This document shows, piece by piece, positions 53,008 through 62,174 of a DNA stretch of 64,000 nucleotides. A program made the translations under genes and the position numbers. The notes under the pieces are model-generated. The model made no database searches. It had not been told where the DNA came from and saw nothing but the letters and a program-made list of their open reading frames with translations. This DNA comes from an uncultured Roseobacter sp. Its GTDB lineage: Bacteria; Pseudomonadota; Alphaproteobacteria; Rhodobacterales; Rhodobacteraceae. Location of the stretch: NCBI RefSeq assembly GCF_947488185.1, contig NZ_CANKYM010000002.1:496001-560000 (forward strand), read 5' to 3'. The number at the start of each line of letters is the position of its first letter. The first letter of the stretch is position 1.

Positions 53008-53927
53008 CGGAAGGGGTCACTCACATCTTGGTCCGCGCAATGACAATGGATCAGTCCCCTAGAGACCCCGCGGCTAGGCTGTCAAGGCGCTTGGCGGTCT
53101 CGGTCACGCGCTCCGGCAAGCATAGGGACTTCGTCACACCTTCGCCAACAGCATGTCATTCACGTCCTGCGGATGGGTCCGTATGGTCTGTTCTTCCTTT
53201 AGTGCGCCCTCGGTTTCGACGCTGGTGATAGCGCCGCAATCCCCTCTGCTGTGAAGGGCACAAGACGCAGGCCCAAGGCACAGTTAATCCGTCAATCTTC
53301 ATTCCGTTGGCGGGGAGAAAGACCTCGCCGTCCTGTTTGAGTGCGCAGATCAAATCCTGTGCTGGGTGAGCTCAACAGCATTGCTAACGGGCGCGAGGCA
53401 AATAGTGGCGCGTTGCAAGGTGGTTCTGTCTGAGACATCGCCTTACATTTTCGACCACCTCAAACGCCGATCGCCCGTGCGCTGACGGGCGCTCATCGGC
53501 GAACGTGTTGCATGCGGTGCCGGACTGGGGTCGAGAGTCCACATCTGAATAAATAACTGAAAGAATGGCATAATGATTGAACTCAGATGTCCAGCGAGTA
53601 TCGGGGCTGCGGTTCAATGGGGCGCTGTGTGTGTCCCGATTTTTCTCGCAGGACGTCAACGGCCCTGCGCCGGGTGCGACTGTTAGCTGTGGCAGAAGGC
53701 ATTCCCGGTTATGTCTGCCGACGTTTGACAATGAAACAGCACGGCGATACCGATGAGATGCTGCGACTGAAACCAACCATTTCCCGACGTTCTCCTCTAA
53801 GCAGCCGGAGATAAGAACGTACTGTTCAAAACAGGTTCGGGAACGGTGGTGACGTCGTAGGCCGCGCTTGTATCAAGCATATTCCAGCCCTGTCACCACT
53901 GGTCAAGCTGCCAGAAAGGTGAAGGCA
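53008..53927. other. Region of about 0.9 kb without an identifiable gene
   Basis: Several frames of 60-130 codons exist on both strands, but none shows a family pattern or convincing start. It looks like worn-down coding DNA between the LysR gene and the amidohydrolase. I found no repeat or RNA gene in it. Confidence 0.45.
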
Positions 53928-55307
53928 ATGAGCAACTTCATTATCATCAACATCGAACATGGGCTGACCGGACGTCTTGGCGATCATGCGCGGTTTTCCG
54001 GTGCATTGCGCGTGCGCGACGGGGTCATTCACGAAATGGGTAATCTGCAACCCGAAGCAGGCGAAACGGTGGTCGATGCCAAGCATTCCGTTGTCTGTCC
54101 CGGATTTGTGAACACGCACCACCACCTGTTCCAATCCGTTATGAAAGCCGTACCCGAAGCGCTGAACCAACCGCTCGATCCATGGCTTATGGAAGCACCA
54201 TATCGGTTTTGGCCTTACTTGAATGAGGAGGGCATGCGCACCACCGTAACGATTGGACTCGCCGAATTAGCCTTGTCGGGTGTGACAACGGTGGCAGACC
54301 ATCACTACGTCTACTCGGATCGCTACGATTACAATCCATCTGATGTGCTGTGTGAAACCGCGGCACGGTTTGGGCAGAGGTTTGTTCTGGGGCGCGGTGG
54401 TCTGACACATGGCCGGCCCTGGCACCGTGACGATATCCCGCCAGCACCGGCAACCAGCCTCGAACACATGCTGGACGGTTTGAGCAGCGATGTCGCGCGC
54501 TGGCACGATCCGTCCCCGACGGCGATGACCCGTATCGCTGCCGCACCAGTAACCACGATCTTCAATTTGCGCGAAGGTGAGGTGAAAGAGGTGGCACAGG
54601 CGGCCCGGCACCTTGGTATTCGTCTGCACACCCATCTTTCGGAAAACGATACCTATGTGAACACGACGCTCGATCGATATGGTAAGCGGCCTGTGCCCTG
54701 GATGGCGGAGCAGGAGTGGATTGGTGACGATGTCTGGTTTGCCCATCTGGTCAAGATCGACGAGCGAGAGATCGACATGTTGAGTGAAGCGGGTACAGCC
54801 ATGGCGCATTGCCCCCAAGCCAACGCCCGTCTGGCGTCGGGTATCGCGCCCGTGCCGCGCTTTGCCGAACGTGGCGGCGTGGTGTCGCTGGCCGTGGATG
54901 GAACAGCGGCGAACGAAGCGGGGGACATGGCGCAAACGCTTTACGCAGCTTTCATTCTGCACCGGACCGGCGGTCAAGCTGATGCGACGACTGCCGAAAA
55001 CGTTATTCACTGGGCGACCTCCGGTGGCGCCCGGGCGCTGGGTCTGTCGGGCATTGGCACTCTGGAGCCGGGAAAGGCGGCTGATCTTTTGGTGCTCGGT
55101 CTGGATCATCCCCGGTACTTCGGACAGCACGACCGAACCGTCGGGCCAATCATATCAGGGGGAGAGCTAAGACTGCGGCATTCCTTTGTGGGGGGGCGCG
55201 AAATTGTGCGGGACGGCGTGGTTCCATGGCTGGACATGGATGAGCTGAACGAAAAATCCCTGCAGACGGTCGACATTCTGAAGAGAGGGGCGCAGCGCGC
55301 GCACTAA
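53928..55307 (+). CDS. Amidohydrolase of the ATZ/TRZ / 8-oxoguanine deaminase group
   Basis: The ATG at 53928 follows GAAAGGTGAAGG. The 459-residue protein has the metal-dependent hydrolase pattern: VCPGFVNTHHHLFQ (HxH ligands), HTHLSEND (third His and Glu), MAHCPQANARLASG and LAVDGTAANEAGDM (Asp), ending with PGKAADLLVLGLD. Such enzymes deaminate purines, pterins or s-triazines. The substrate cannot be fixed from sequence alone. Confidence 0.9.
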   Translation: MSNFIIINIEHGLTGRLGDHARFSGALRVRDGVIHEMGNLQPEAGETVVDAKHSVVCPGFVNTHHHLFQSVMKAVPEALNQPLDPWLMEAPYRFWPYLNEEGMRTTVTIGLAELALSGVTTVADHHYVYSDRYDYNPSDVLCETAARFGQRFVLGRGGLTHGRPWHRDDIPPAPATSLEHMLDGLSSDVARWHDPSPTAMTRIAAAPVTTIFNLREGEVKEVAQAARHLGIRLHTHLSENDTYVNTTLDRYGKRPVPWMAEQEWIGDDVWFAHLVKIDEREIDMLSEAGTAMAHCPQANARLASGIAPVPRFAERGGVVSLAVDGTAANEAGDMAQTLYAAFILHRTGGQADATTAENVIHWATSGGARALGLSGIGTLEPGKAADLLVLGLDHPRYFGQHDRTVGPIISGGELRLRHSFVGGREIVRDGVVPWLDMDELNEKSLQTVDILKRGAQRAH

Positions 55308-55313
55308 CCTTTG

Positions 55314-55348
55314 GCGCACCGGCCTTTCGTTGGCAAATGCCGGTGCGC
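55314..55348. terminator. Hairpin between convergent amidohydrolase and LysR genes
   Basis: A perfect 10-bp stem GCGCACCGGC ... GCCGGTGCGC with a 15-base loop sits just after the amidohydrolase stop. It lies between two genes that face each other, so it probably serves as a two-sided terminator even without a U-tract. Confidence 0.55.
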
Positions 55349-55423
55349 ACTACTCGTACGACAAAGCTTTTTTCCTATTTCCTGACATTCGATCACTGGA
55401 AAAACTGGGCGCGTAAAGAAGCT

Positions 55424-56323
55424 CTATGATTTGCGAAATGCCGCGGCTTCGTTCCGAAGCCATTTCTCGAATTTACGGATTTTCCCTGAATTCCGCCGGC
55501 TTTCCGGAAAAACAATCCAATACCCGCTGCCATCGTCGCAGGTCATTTCAAATGGCTGAACGAGTTGCTTTCTTTCGAGTTCGCTCTGAAAGAAGGCCGG
55601 GGTCAGCATTGCTACACCCTGACCGGCGATTGCCGCGTTTGCTTCAAGGATTTGCGGGCCGAACTGCCCGCCAGCGCCTTCTGGCGGTGGCGAGTAGTCC
55701 ACATCAACGTCTTCAAACCAACGGTGCCACCAGGGATCATGCCCGGAAAGAATTGGCAGCTTCAACAGGTCCGCAGGCTCTTTCACTCCCCCGACGCTTG
55801 CCGCCAGATCCGGACTTAGCATCGGGGTGAATACTGTTGGCAACAGAAGGCGGCTCTTGAGGCCCTCCCAGTTTCCTTTCCCGCCGCGGATGGCGACGTC
55901 GAACCCATCAGACATGAAATCAACAAGGCCTTCGCTCACTTCAACGCGCACGGCGATGTCCGGGGATTCAATCTGAAATTTCCCAAGCCTCTGAGCGAGG
56001 AAATTAGTGCCGAAGGTCGGGATGACACTGACGGCAAGTGTACCCTGGCTGGACCCTTTTGCATCGGCATAAGCATCAGCAAGGATATCCAGCGCTTCAG
56101 TCGCCTTGGAGGTCAATGAGCGCCCGATGGTCGTCAGGCTGACACCGCGTGCATGGCGTTCAAAGAGCTGAGCGCCGACGCGCTCTTCCAGGATCTTGAT
56201 CTGATAGCTTACGGCTGCCTGTGTCATGCCCAATTCGTTCGCGGCAGCTGTAAAGTTGCCGTGCCGTGCCGCTGCTTCTGCAACGCGGACAGCTGTTAGC
56301 GGTGGAATATCTGTTCGAGCCAT
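55424..56323 (-). CDS. LysR-family transcriptional regulator, GcvA-like
   Basis: The 299-residue protein has the HTH (RVAEAAARHGNFTAAANELGMTQAAVSYQIKILE) and the GcvA-type domain with DFMSDGFDVAIRGGKGNW. It faces the amidohydrolase gene. The GcvA-like type is common as a regulator of one-carbon and glycine metabolism, in line with the dehydrogenase at 58959, but no direct link is shown. Confidence 0.92.
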   Translation of the reverse strand: MARTDIPPLTAVRVAEAAARHGNFTAAANELGMTQAAVSYQIKILEERVGAQLFERHARGVSLTTIGRSLTSKATEALDILADAYADAKGSSQGTLAVSVIPTFGTNFLAQRLGKFQIESPDIAVRVEVSEGLVDFMSDGFDVAIRGGKGNWEGLKSRLLLPTVFTPMLSPDLAASVGGVKEPADLLKLPILSGHDPWWHRWFEDVDVDYSPPPEGAGGQFGPQILEANAAIAGQGVAMLTPAFFQSELERKQLVQPFEMTCDDGSGYWIVFPESRRNSGKIRKFEKWLRNEAAAFRKS

Positions 56324-56617
56324 ATATCAAAAATACTTATGCCTTTTTATCTTCTACACCCAGATTGGCCCGCAGTACAACGTCTGGATATGCTTTTGCG
56401 GCAAAGACATTATGGGGCGATCAATATGATTTGCATGCCGCATAACGTCAGCAGGTATTAGACATGATTATGCCTTGTATTGCTCTGTTCTTGGGAAGGG
56501 AACTCCTGTGTCGTGGGGTTTTGCGGGGTTTGGAACTGCAATCATGTGACCACTCATCCGGACGTTTTGCCTCCGTGCGTACGGTTGCAAAATCGGTGCG
56601 CGGCATAATCAGCTTCG

Positions 56618-57451
56618 CTATGATTGGTTGCGGTGCAGGTCACGCAGGACATCAAAGACCCGATCCACGGTACGTCGAATCGCGGGGCTGAACCGGTCAT
56701 CATCATGCACCACCAACCATTGATCACTGTCCAGTTCATCGATGGTTTCGCTCACCCTCATCAATCCGCTTTGCCTGTCGCCAACAATGGTCGGAAGAAG
56801 CGCCCGCGCCGACCCCGCAAGCGCTAAATCGAGCATGTTCCGGGGGTGGGTAACTTCAATAATTTCTCTTTCATCCGCGTGTTTGCCGAGCCACTCCGCA
56901 GATGGGGTGTTGCCCGTATACCGTGCCCACGGGTTCACATCCTTGTCGGTCGCATAAAACGCAAAACGCACACGGCCCACCCGACGACCGGCAAGCCCCC
57001 GTTGGTGTGGACGGTGATTGCGGATGCCGATAATTGCCTGTCTTCGACTGATATCAAGCACCTCTTCGGCTGCAATGAGGCGCACCAAAATGCTGTCATC
57101 AGATCCTACGATGGCATCCATCTTCTCACACAGGTACTTGCTCATCCAAGTCCCCGCTGAAATCTTGACCAAAGTGCGCTTGCCACGGGCGGGCGGGTTC
57201 CAGATCGTTGATAGCCCCGCCTCCAGCGTGGTCACTTTTTCAAAAAGGGCCTCACCATCAGCAGTCAGCTCATACCCCTTGGGTAGTCGCCTAAACAATT
57301 CACGTCCGGTGGCCCTTTCCAGGTCAAGCATGCGTCGCGATAGTGTGGGCGCGCTTTTGCCCGTGGCTTTGCTGGCTTTCGCCAACCCGTGACCGCGCGC
57401 AACAGCCGCAAAAAGCCTTAAATCATCCCAGTTGACGTTCATTTCATGCAT
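56618..57451 (-). CDS. LysR-family regulator with a diverged C-terminal domain
   Basis: The 277-residue protein has a clear HTH (LRLFAAVARGHGLAKASKATGKSAPTLSRRMLDLERATG) and a shorter, variant ligand domain. It belongs to the LysR group that often acts alone in this bacterial group. No divergent partner is obvious. Confidence 0.88.
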   Translation of the reverse strand: MHEMNVNWDDLRLFAAVARGHGLAKASKATGKSAPTLSRRMLDLERATGRELFRRLPKGYELTADGEALFEKVTTLEAGLSTIWNPPARGKRTLVKISAGTWMSKYLCEKMDAIVGSDDSILVRLIAAEEVLDISRRQAIIGIRNHRPHQRGLAGRRVGRVRFAFYATDKDVNPWARYTGNTPSAEWLGKHADEREIIEVTHPRNMLDLALAGSARALLPTIVGDRQSGLMRVSETIDELDSDQWLVVHDDDRFSPAIRRTVDRVFDVLRDLHRNQS

Positions 57452-57812
57452 GAAATGAAACCTATCGCATGTTTTGCTGGCGCAACAGTGGTGCCGACGG
57501 AAAAGAAGGGGGAGGGAGGTGGAAAGCGTTGAGGTGCATGATCGTATCGCAAATCAGAGAAATTGCACCGGTATTATTCGGGCTTCCCGGTCTGATCCTG
57601 CTCAGGCTCAGCCAGCGATTTCAGAACTCGGGTGCAGTGGCCCCATTGGCTTGCTTGTCGGTGCTGGCGCTCTTGTTCATCTATCTTACGTGGCTCTCCG
57701 GGCTTTGTGGTGGCGTCGGAACGGGATATCGCAGATCAGCTTCAATTCGTTTGACCTGTGGTGTGGCTTCGCGCAGAGTTCCGAATAATTCGCAACTCTT
57801 CGAGGACTTTAC
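57452..57812. other. Intergenic stretch between two divergent LysR genes
   Basis: About 360 bases between divergently oriented regulators. One frame reads hydrophobic (VLFGLPGLILLRLSQRF, LACLSVLALLFIYLTWLSG), but without a good start it is not called. The area should hold both promoters. Confidence 0.45.
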
Positions 57813-58784
57813 TTGGCTCTCCCACGCATTTCTCTTCAAGCTTTGGAGGCATTTGAGCGAGTGTCGGCCTCCGGATCGATGCAGCAAGCTGCGTTGGAGC
57901 TGGGATTGTCGATTTCTACCGTATCGCATCACATCGCTCGCCTGGAAGAGCAGTTGGGCGCGGTCTTGCTCGATCGCGCGACGCGACCATTCCATCTGAC
58001 GCGCGAAGGGGAGGAGGCCTTGCATCATCTGCGCAAAGGTCTTCCTCACTTGCGGCGTGCCACCAGCGAAACAGCAATTGGTGGGCTGATCGGTACCCGT
58101 TCATTGCATGTTGGAATCGTGGAAGACTTCGAAAGCCGTGTCGCACCGGAACTCGCGGTGGCGCTTGCAAGTCAAATGCCGCGCGCAAGGCTGGCGATTC
58201 ATAATGTTCTGAGTCACGAAGCGCCATCGCTGTTACGCAAGGGACAGCTCGACATTGTCATCGCGTCAGAGGCGGATCAGCGCATGGCGGATGTTCAATG
58301 CAACCCGCTTGTACGTGATCCCTTTGTTATTGCAGTACCAAAGAGTGTCGAGTTTCAATCCGAAACGCTGCTTTCAGGGGCGACCGCTTTGCCATTTCTG
58401 CGGTTCAATCCAAACCACCTTATCGGGGCTCAGATCGAAACGCATCTTGCCCGCAGTCGAATTTCACTTCCGGATCGATACGCATTCGACAGCGCGCAGT
58501 CGATCATGGCAATTATCGCCAACGGTGACGGATGGGCGGTTATGACCCCGCTGGGGTTCATCCGTGCGCGGCGTTTCATAGACCGGGTTCAGCTTCTACC
58601 CCTGTCCGTTGCTGCCTTCGCAAGGCAGATTTCCCTGATGTCGCGCAGCGATTTTGACCTGCGGATCGCCCGGGCGGTTTCGGCCCTGATACGACAGATC
58701 ATCGCGCTTGAAGCGGTTGCGCCTGTTGTTGCCTTCTATCCGTGGCTTTCGAGTGCATTCAGTGTGCTCGAACGCGACGACTAA
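57813..58784 (+). CDS. LysR-family transcriptional regulator
   Basis: The 323-residue protein starts at TTG (a longer frame upstream is in another phase). The HTH reads LQALEAFERVSASGSMQQAALELGLSISTVSHHIARLE, followed by a normal ligand domain (LHVGIVEDFESRVAPELAVALAS). It lies upstream of the GcvT-type dehydrogenase on the same strand and is the likely regulator of it. Confidence 0.9.
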   Translation: MALPRISLQALEAFERVSASGSMQQAALELGLSISTVSHHIARLEEQLGAVLLDRATRPFHLTREGEEALHHLRKGLPHLRRATSETAIGGLIGTRSLHVGIVEDFESRVAPELAVALASQMPRARLAIHNVLSHEAPSLLRKGQLDIVIASEADQRMADVQCNPLVRDPFVIAVPKSVEFQSETLLSGATALPFLRFNPNHLIGAQIETHLARSRISLPDRYAFDSAQSIMAIIANGDGWAVMTPLGFIRARRFIDRVQLLPLSVAAFARQISLMSRSDFDLRIARAVSALIRQIIALEAVAPVVAFYPWLSSAFSVLERDD

Positions 58785-58958
58785 CCGACCCACTCAAGGT
58801 TCCCAAGGCACATTTTTTAAGCACTCGAAAGATGCGTCAAAATATGTGCTTTGAAGAAAAGAGTTTCGAAAATATCGAAAGTGATGACCTTGTCTTGACG
58901 TCAGACGTCAGCAGGTTTCTGAGTGGTGACCTGGAAATCGAGGGGTGAAAAACAAGTC

Positions 58959-61394
58959 ATGCGCAATCAAGCTCGGGTCGTCGTCATCGGAGGCGGTATT
59001 GCAGGATGCTCAGCTCTCTATCACCTGACCCGAGAGGGTTGGAGCGACGTGATGCTGATCGAGCGGGATGAACTGACCTCGGGCACGACCTGGCATTCAG
59101 CGGCGCAGGTTACGAACTTTGGCATGTCGCAGACCATGGTTGGACTGAAGTCGCATTCGATCGCCCTCTACAAGGAATTGCGTGATGATCCGGATTATCC
59201 CGTGGGGTATAACTACGGCGATGGCGGCATCCGTTTAGCCAATACCGAAGCGCAGATGGACGGCTATCGCCACTTTGCGTCGATGGCGGCGGGCATGGGA
59301 GTCAACTTCGAGGTGTTGGACGCGCAGGAATGTGCGCGTCGCCATCCGCTGATTTCCACAGACAACCTGCTGGGTGGGCTTTGGGACCCGACCGACGGTC
59401 ATATTGACCCCGCACAGCTCTGTCAGGCACTCGCTCGCCGTGCCCGCCTCGCGGGCGCCGAAGTGAACCGGCACACGCCGGTGACAGCGTTGACACAGCA
59501 CCCGGACAGCACCTGGACGGTTCACACTGACAAAGGCGATGTGCGATGCGAGATTGTGGTGAATGCCGGCGGCTATCGCTGCAATGAGATCGGCGCGATG
59601 ATGGCGGTCAGCCATCCGGTCGCCTCGATGGAGCACCAGTATTTTTTGACCGAGGATATTCCCGCGATTGCGGAGGCAGGGCACCGTATCCCGCTGTTGC
59701 GATGCCCGATCAGCGATTACTATTCACGGCAGGAAAAGGGGGGCCTGCTGCTCGGCTTTTACGAACAGGACTGCCGCACCTGGGGACTGGACGGGATCGA
59801 TCCGCATTTCTCAAACGACCTTTGCCCCGATGATCTGGACCGGGTGAGCGATGTTCTGGAAGGCGCTTTCGAGCGTATGCCTGTTCTGATGGAGACCGGC
59901 ATTCGGGAGATCGTGAACGGCCCGATCACCTATACAATTGATGGCGCGCCTCTTGTTGGGCCGGTCCCGGGCAAAAGAAATGCATTCTGTATCATAGGCC
60001 TGCGAGCCGGGCTGGGTGAAGGAGGCGGCCATGGCTGGCTCTTGGCACAACAGATCGTTCACGGCGAAGCGGAGTATGACACATGGGCGCTCGACCCGCG
60101 GCGCTTCACTGGCCACGCTACGGTTGAGCTGACGGCTCTCAAGGCGATCGAAGACTATCAGAACGAATTCCGTTTCCATTTTCCGCATGAACACCGTCCC
60201 GCGGGGCGACCAATGAAAACAACGCCGCTGACGGCGGTCCTTGCGTCCGAGGGTGCTGCATTCGGTACCGTCAACGGGTGGGAACGCGTAGATTACATAA
60301 AGCCCTCGCCTGATTTCTACGAAACGCTCGGATTTAGGTTCAACGAAGTCCATGATGTCGTCGCGGCAGAGGTCGATGCTGTGGCCACGGGCGTCGGTTT
60401 GACCGAAGTGTCAGGCTTCAACCGCTTAGAGCTCACCGGGGCGGATGTTCATACGTTTCTGGACCGCATGATCTGTGGGGCCGTGCCGAAAAAAACCGGC
60501 AGGGTCGGATTGGGCTATCTGCTGAATCATCAGGGTATGGTGAAAGCGGAGGCGACGATTGCCACGCTCCCGGACTCTGATCGTGGGGGTGAACGGGTCT
60601 GGTATGGCTCAGCGGCTGCGTCCGAATATCACGACATGGACTGGCTCACGGCCCACGTGCGCGCGGATGAAGACGTGTCGATCCGGTCGCTGACCAATGC
60701 GCAGACCATCCTTGTGCTGGCCGGGCCAAAGGCGCGGGATGTCCTGCAGTCCGCCGCTCGCGGGGATTGGTCGCGCGAGGCCTTCCCCTGGCTCTCCCTG
60801 CGCGAGGCGTATGTAGGTATTGCGCCTGTGACTGTTCTGGGCGTCAGTTTTTCAGGGGAACTTGCCTATGAAATTCATGTTCCAAACGAAAACCTGCATG
60901 CCGCCTATGCGGCCCTGTGCCGCGCGGGCGAGGCCCATGGATTACGCCGGTTCGGGTCACGCGCGGTGGAGTCGATGCGGTTGGAGAAAGGCTTTCTGCA
61001 CTGGAAGTCCGATATTCTGACCGAGTTCGATCCCTTTGAGACCGGTTTGGACCGATTTGTCCGGCTCCAAAAGCCCGGGTTTGTGGGCAAGGACGCGTTG
61101 CTTGCGCGGGTTGATGCCGGACCGAGGCGGAAACTGGTAACGCTGGCGCTTGAGTGTGGCCATGCACCTGCGACCTCTGGCGCATCGGTGCGCGCTGACG
61201 GTCGTATCATCGGAACGGTCACGTCGGGTGATTGGGGACATCGGACGGGATTGAACCTCGCCTACGCATTTGTCGATCCGGATCTTGCGGACCATGGCAG
61301 CGCGTTGTCGGTGGATGTCATTGGTGAAGCGGTTGCCGCGCAGGTGATTGCGCCGTCTCCTTACGATCCAGGTTTTGACAAAATGCGCAGCTGA
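58959..61394 (+). CDS. GcvT-type FAD dehydrogenase (dimethylglycine/sarcosine dehydrogenase family)
   Basis: The ATG at 58959 begins MRNQARVVVIGGGIAGCSAL. The 811-residue protein has an N-terminal DAO domain with GGGIAGCS and the SGTTWHSA segment whose His binds FAD covalently in this family, a middle FAO-like part, and C-terminal folate-binding GcvT domains (FLDRMICGAVPKKTGRVGLGYLL, ESMRLEKGFLHW, GKDALLARV). Such enzymes oxidise N-methylated glycines and pass the methyl group to tetrahydrofolate. They are common in marine roseobacters that use glycine betaine. Confidence 0.93.
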   Translation: MRNQARVVVIGGGIAGCSALYHLTREGWSDVMLIERDELTSGTTWHSAAQVTNFGMSQTMVGLKSHSIALYKELRDDPDYPVGYNYGDGGIRLANTEAQMDGYRHFASMAAGMGVNFEVLDAQECARRHPLISTDNLLGGLWDPTDGHIDPAQLCQALARRARLAGAEVNRHTPVTALTQHPDSTWTVHTDKGDVRCEIVVNAGGYRCNEIGAMMAVSHPVASMEHQYFLTEDIPAIAEAGHRIPLLRCPISDYYSRQEKGGLLLGFYEQDCRTWGLDGIDPHFSNDLCPDDLDRVSDVLEGAFERMPVLMETGIREIVNGPITYTIDGAPLVGPVPGKRNAFCIIGLRAGLGEGGGHGWLLAQQIVHGEAEYDTWALDPRRFTGHATVELTALKAIEDYQNEFRFHFPHEHRPAGRPMKTTPLTAVLASEGAAFGTVNGWERVDYIKPSPDFYETLGFRFNEVHDVVAAEVDAVATGVGLTEVSGFNRLELTGADVHTFLDRMICGAVPKKTGRVGLGYLLNHQGMVKAEATIATLPDSDRGGERVWYGSAAASEYHDMDWLTAHVRADEDVSIRSLTNAQTILVLAGPKARDVLQSAARGDWSREAFPWLSLREAYVGIAPVTVLGVSFSGELAYEIHVPNENLHAAYAALCRAGEAHGLRRFGSRAVESMRLEKGFLHWKSDILTEFDPFETGLDRFVRLQKPGFVGKDALLARVDAGPRRKLVTLALECGHAPATSGASVRADGRIIGTVTSGDWGHRTGLNLAYAFVDPDLADHGSALSVDVIGEAVAAQVIAPSPYDPGFDKMRS

Positions 61395-61511
61395 CGGGTG
61401 TTAAGGGGTTTGAACGCTTGTGCTTTGTCCGTCTGCCAGCGCCTTTCCCACGGCGCGCAGGCTGGCGGGCGACCGCGCATCTTCAACCCGACGGTATCGT
61501 TGGGACTGCAA

Positions 61512-62171
61512 TCAGTGGGCTGATACCAAGGCGATACAGCCGACGATAATCAGGCTGAGGGCCCAGATCAGGTCAAGGTTAAACCAGCTTTTTTGCAGGA
61601 ACTTGAGCCCGAGCCAGCGGTAGACACCGACGGCGATGGTTCCGCCTGCGAGGATCATCGCGCCAGTGTGGGCAAGGGCCACGGCGATGGCGGCGGTCGC
61701 ATTGTTCCACATGAGGCTATAGGCGGCGGCATGGCCTGCGTCGGTTTCAAGCGTGCCGCAGATGCCCAGATAGATCGGTACCAACATGAGACCTGCGCCA
61801 TGAGCCATGGCGGCGAGGAAGGACCAAAGCGCCAGCCGCGAGGGCGGCACGCGCGCCAGGAAGCGCGGGTGGCGGCGGTTGATCAGCAGGTAGACCCCGA
61901 GGCCGATGACCAGCAGGGCAGCGCCCGTCTGAATCTGTACCTGCCATTCGACCAGCATCATGAGCGCGGAGAAGGGAAAGAGGATCGCCGCCATGGCCAG
62001 CAGATGCCCGACAGCCAGCGCCGCGAGGGCTTTATAGAGGTTGCCCGCGTTCCGCGCCATCAGCGCCGCCGACACGGCGAGCGGCCAACCCATGCCTGGA
62101 TTGACCCCGTGATAGATGCCCGAGACCACGACGGCGGACCAGAGGGACGCCGCCGTGTTCATGCTTTCCAC
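61512..62171 (-). CDS. Six- or seven-helix membrane protein next to methanethiol oxidase
   Basis: The 219-residue protein is almost all transmembrane helix (SGIYHGVNPGMGWPLAVSAALM, AVGHLLAMAAILFPFSALM, LALWSFLAAMAHGAGLMLVPIYL and others) with conserved-looking His and Gly residues (YHGVNPGMGW, GHLLAMA, AHGAG). The stop-to-start gap with mtoX is only 3 bases, so the two are one operon. Its place suggests a role in metal supply or the quinone/sulfur step of methanethiol oxidation; the role is inferred. Confidence 0.85.
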   Translation of the reverse strand: MESMNTAASLWSAVVVSGIYHGVNPGMGWPLAVSAALMARNAGNLYKALAALAVGHLLAMAAILFPFSALMMLVEWQVQIQTGAALLVIGLGVYLLINRRHPRFLARVPPSRLALWSFLAAMAHGAGLMLVPIYLGICGTLETDAGHAAAYSLMWNNATAAIAVALAHTGAMILAGGTIAVGVYRWLGLKFLQKSWFNLDLIWALSLIIVGCIALVSAH

Positions 62172-62174
62172 TGC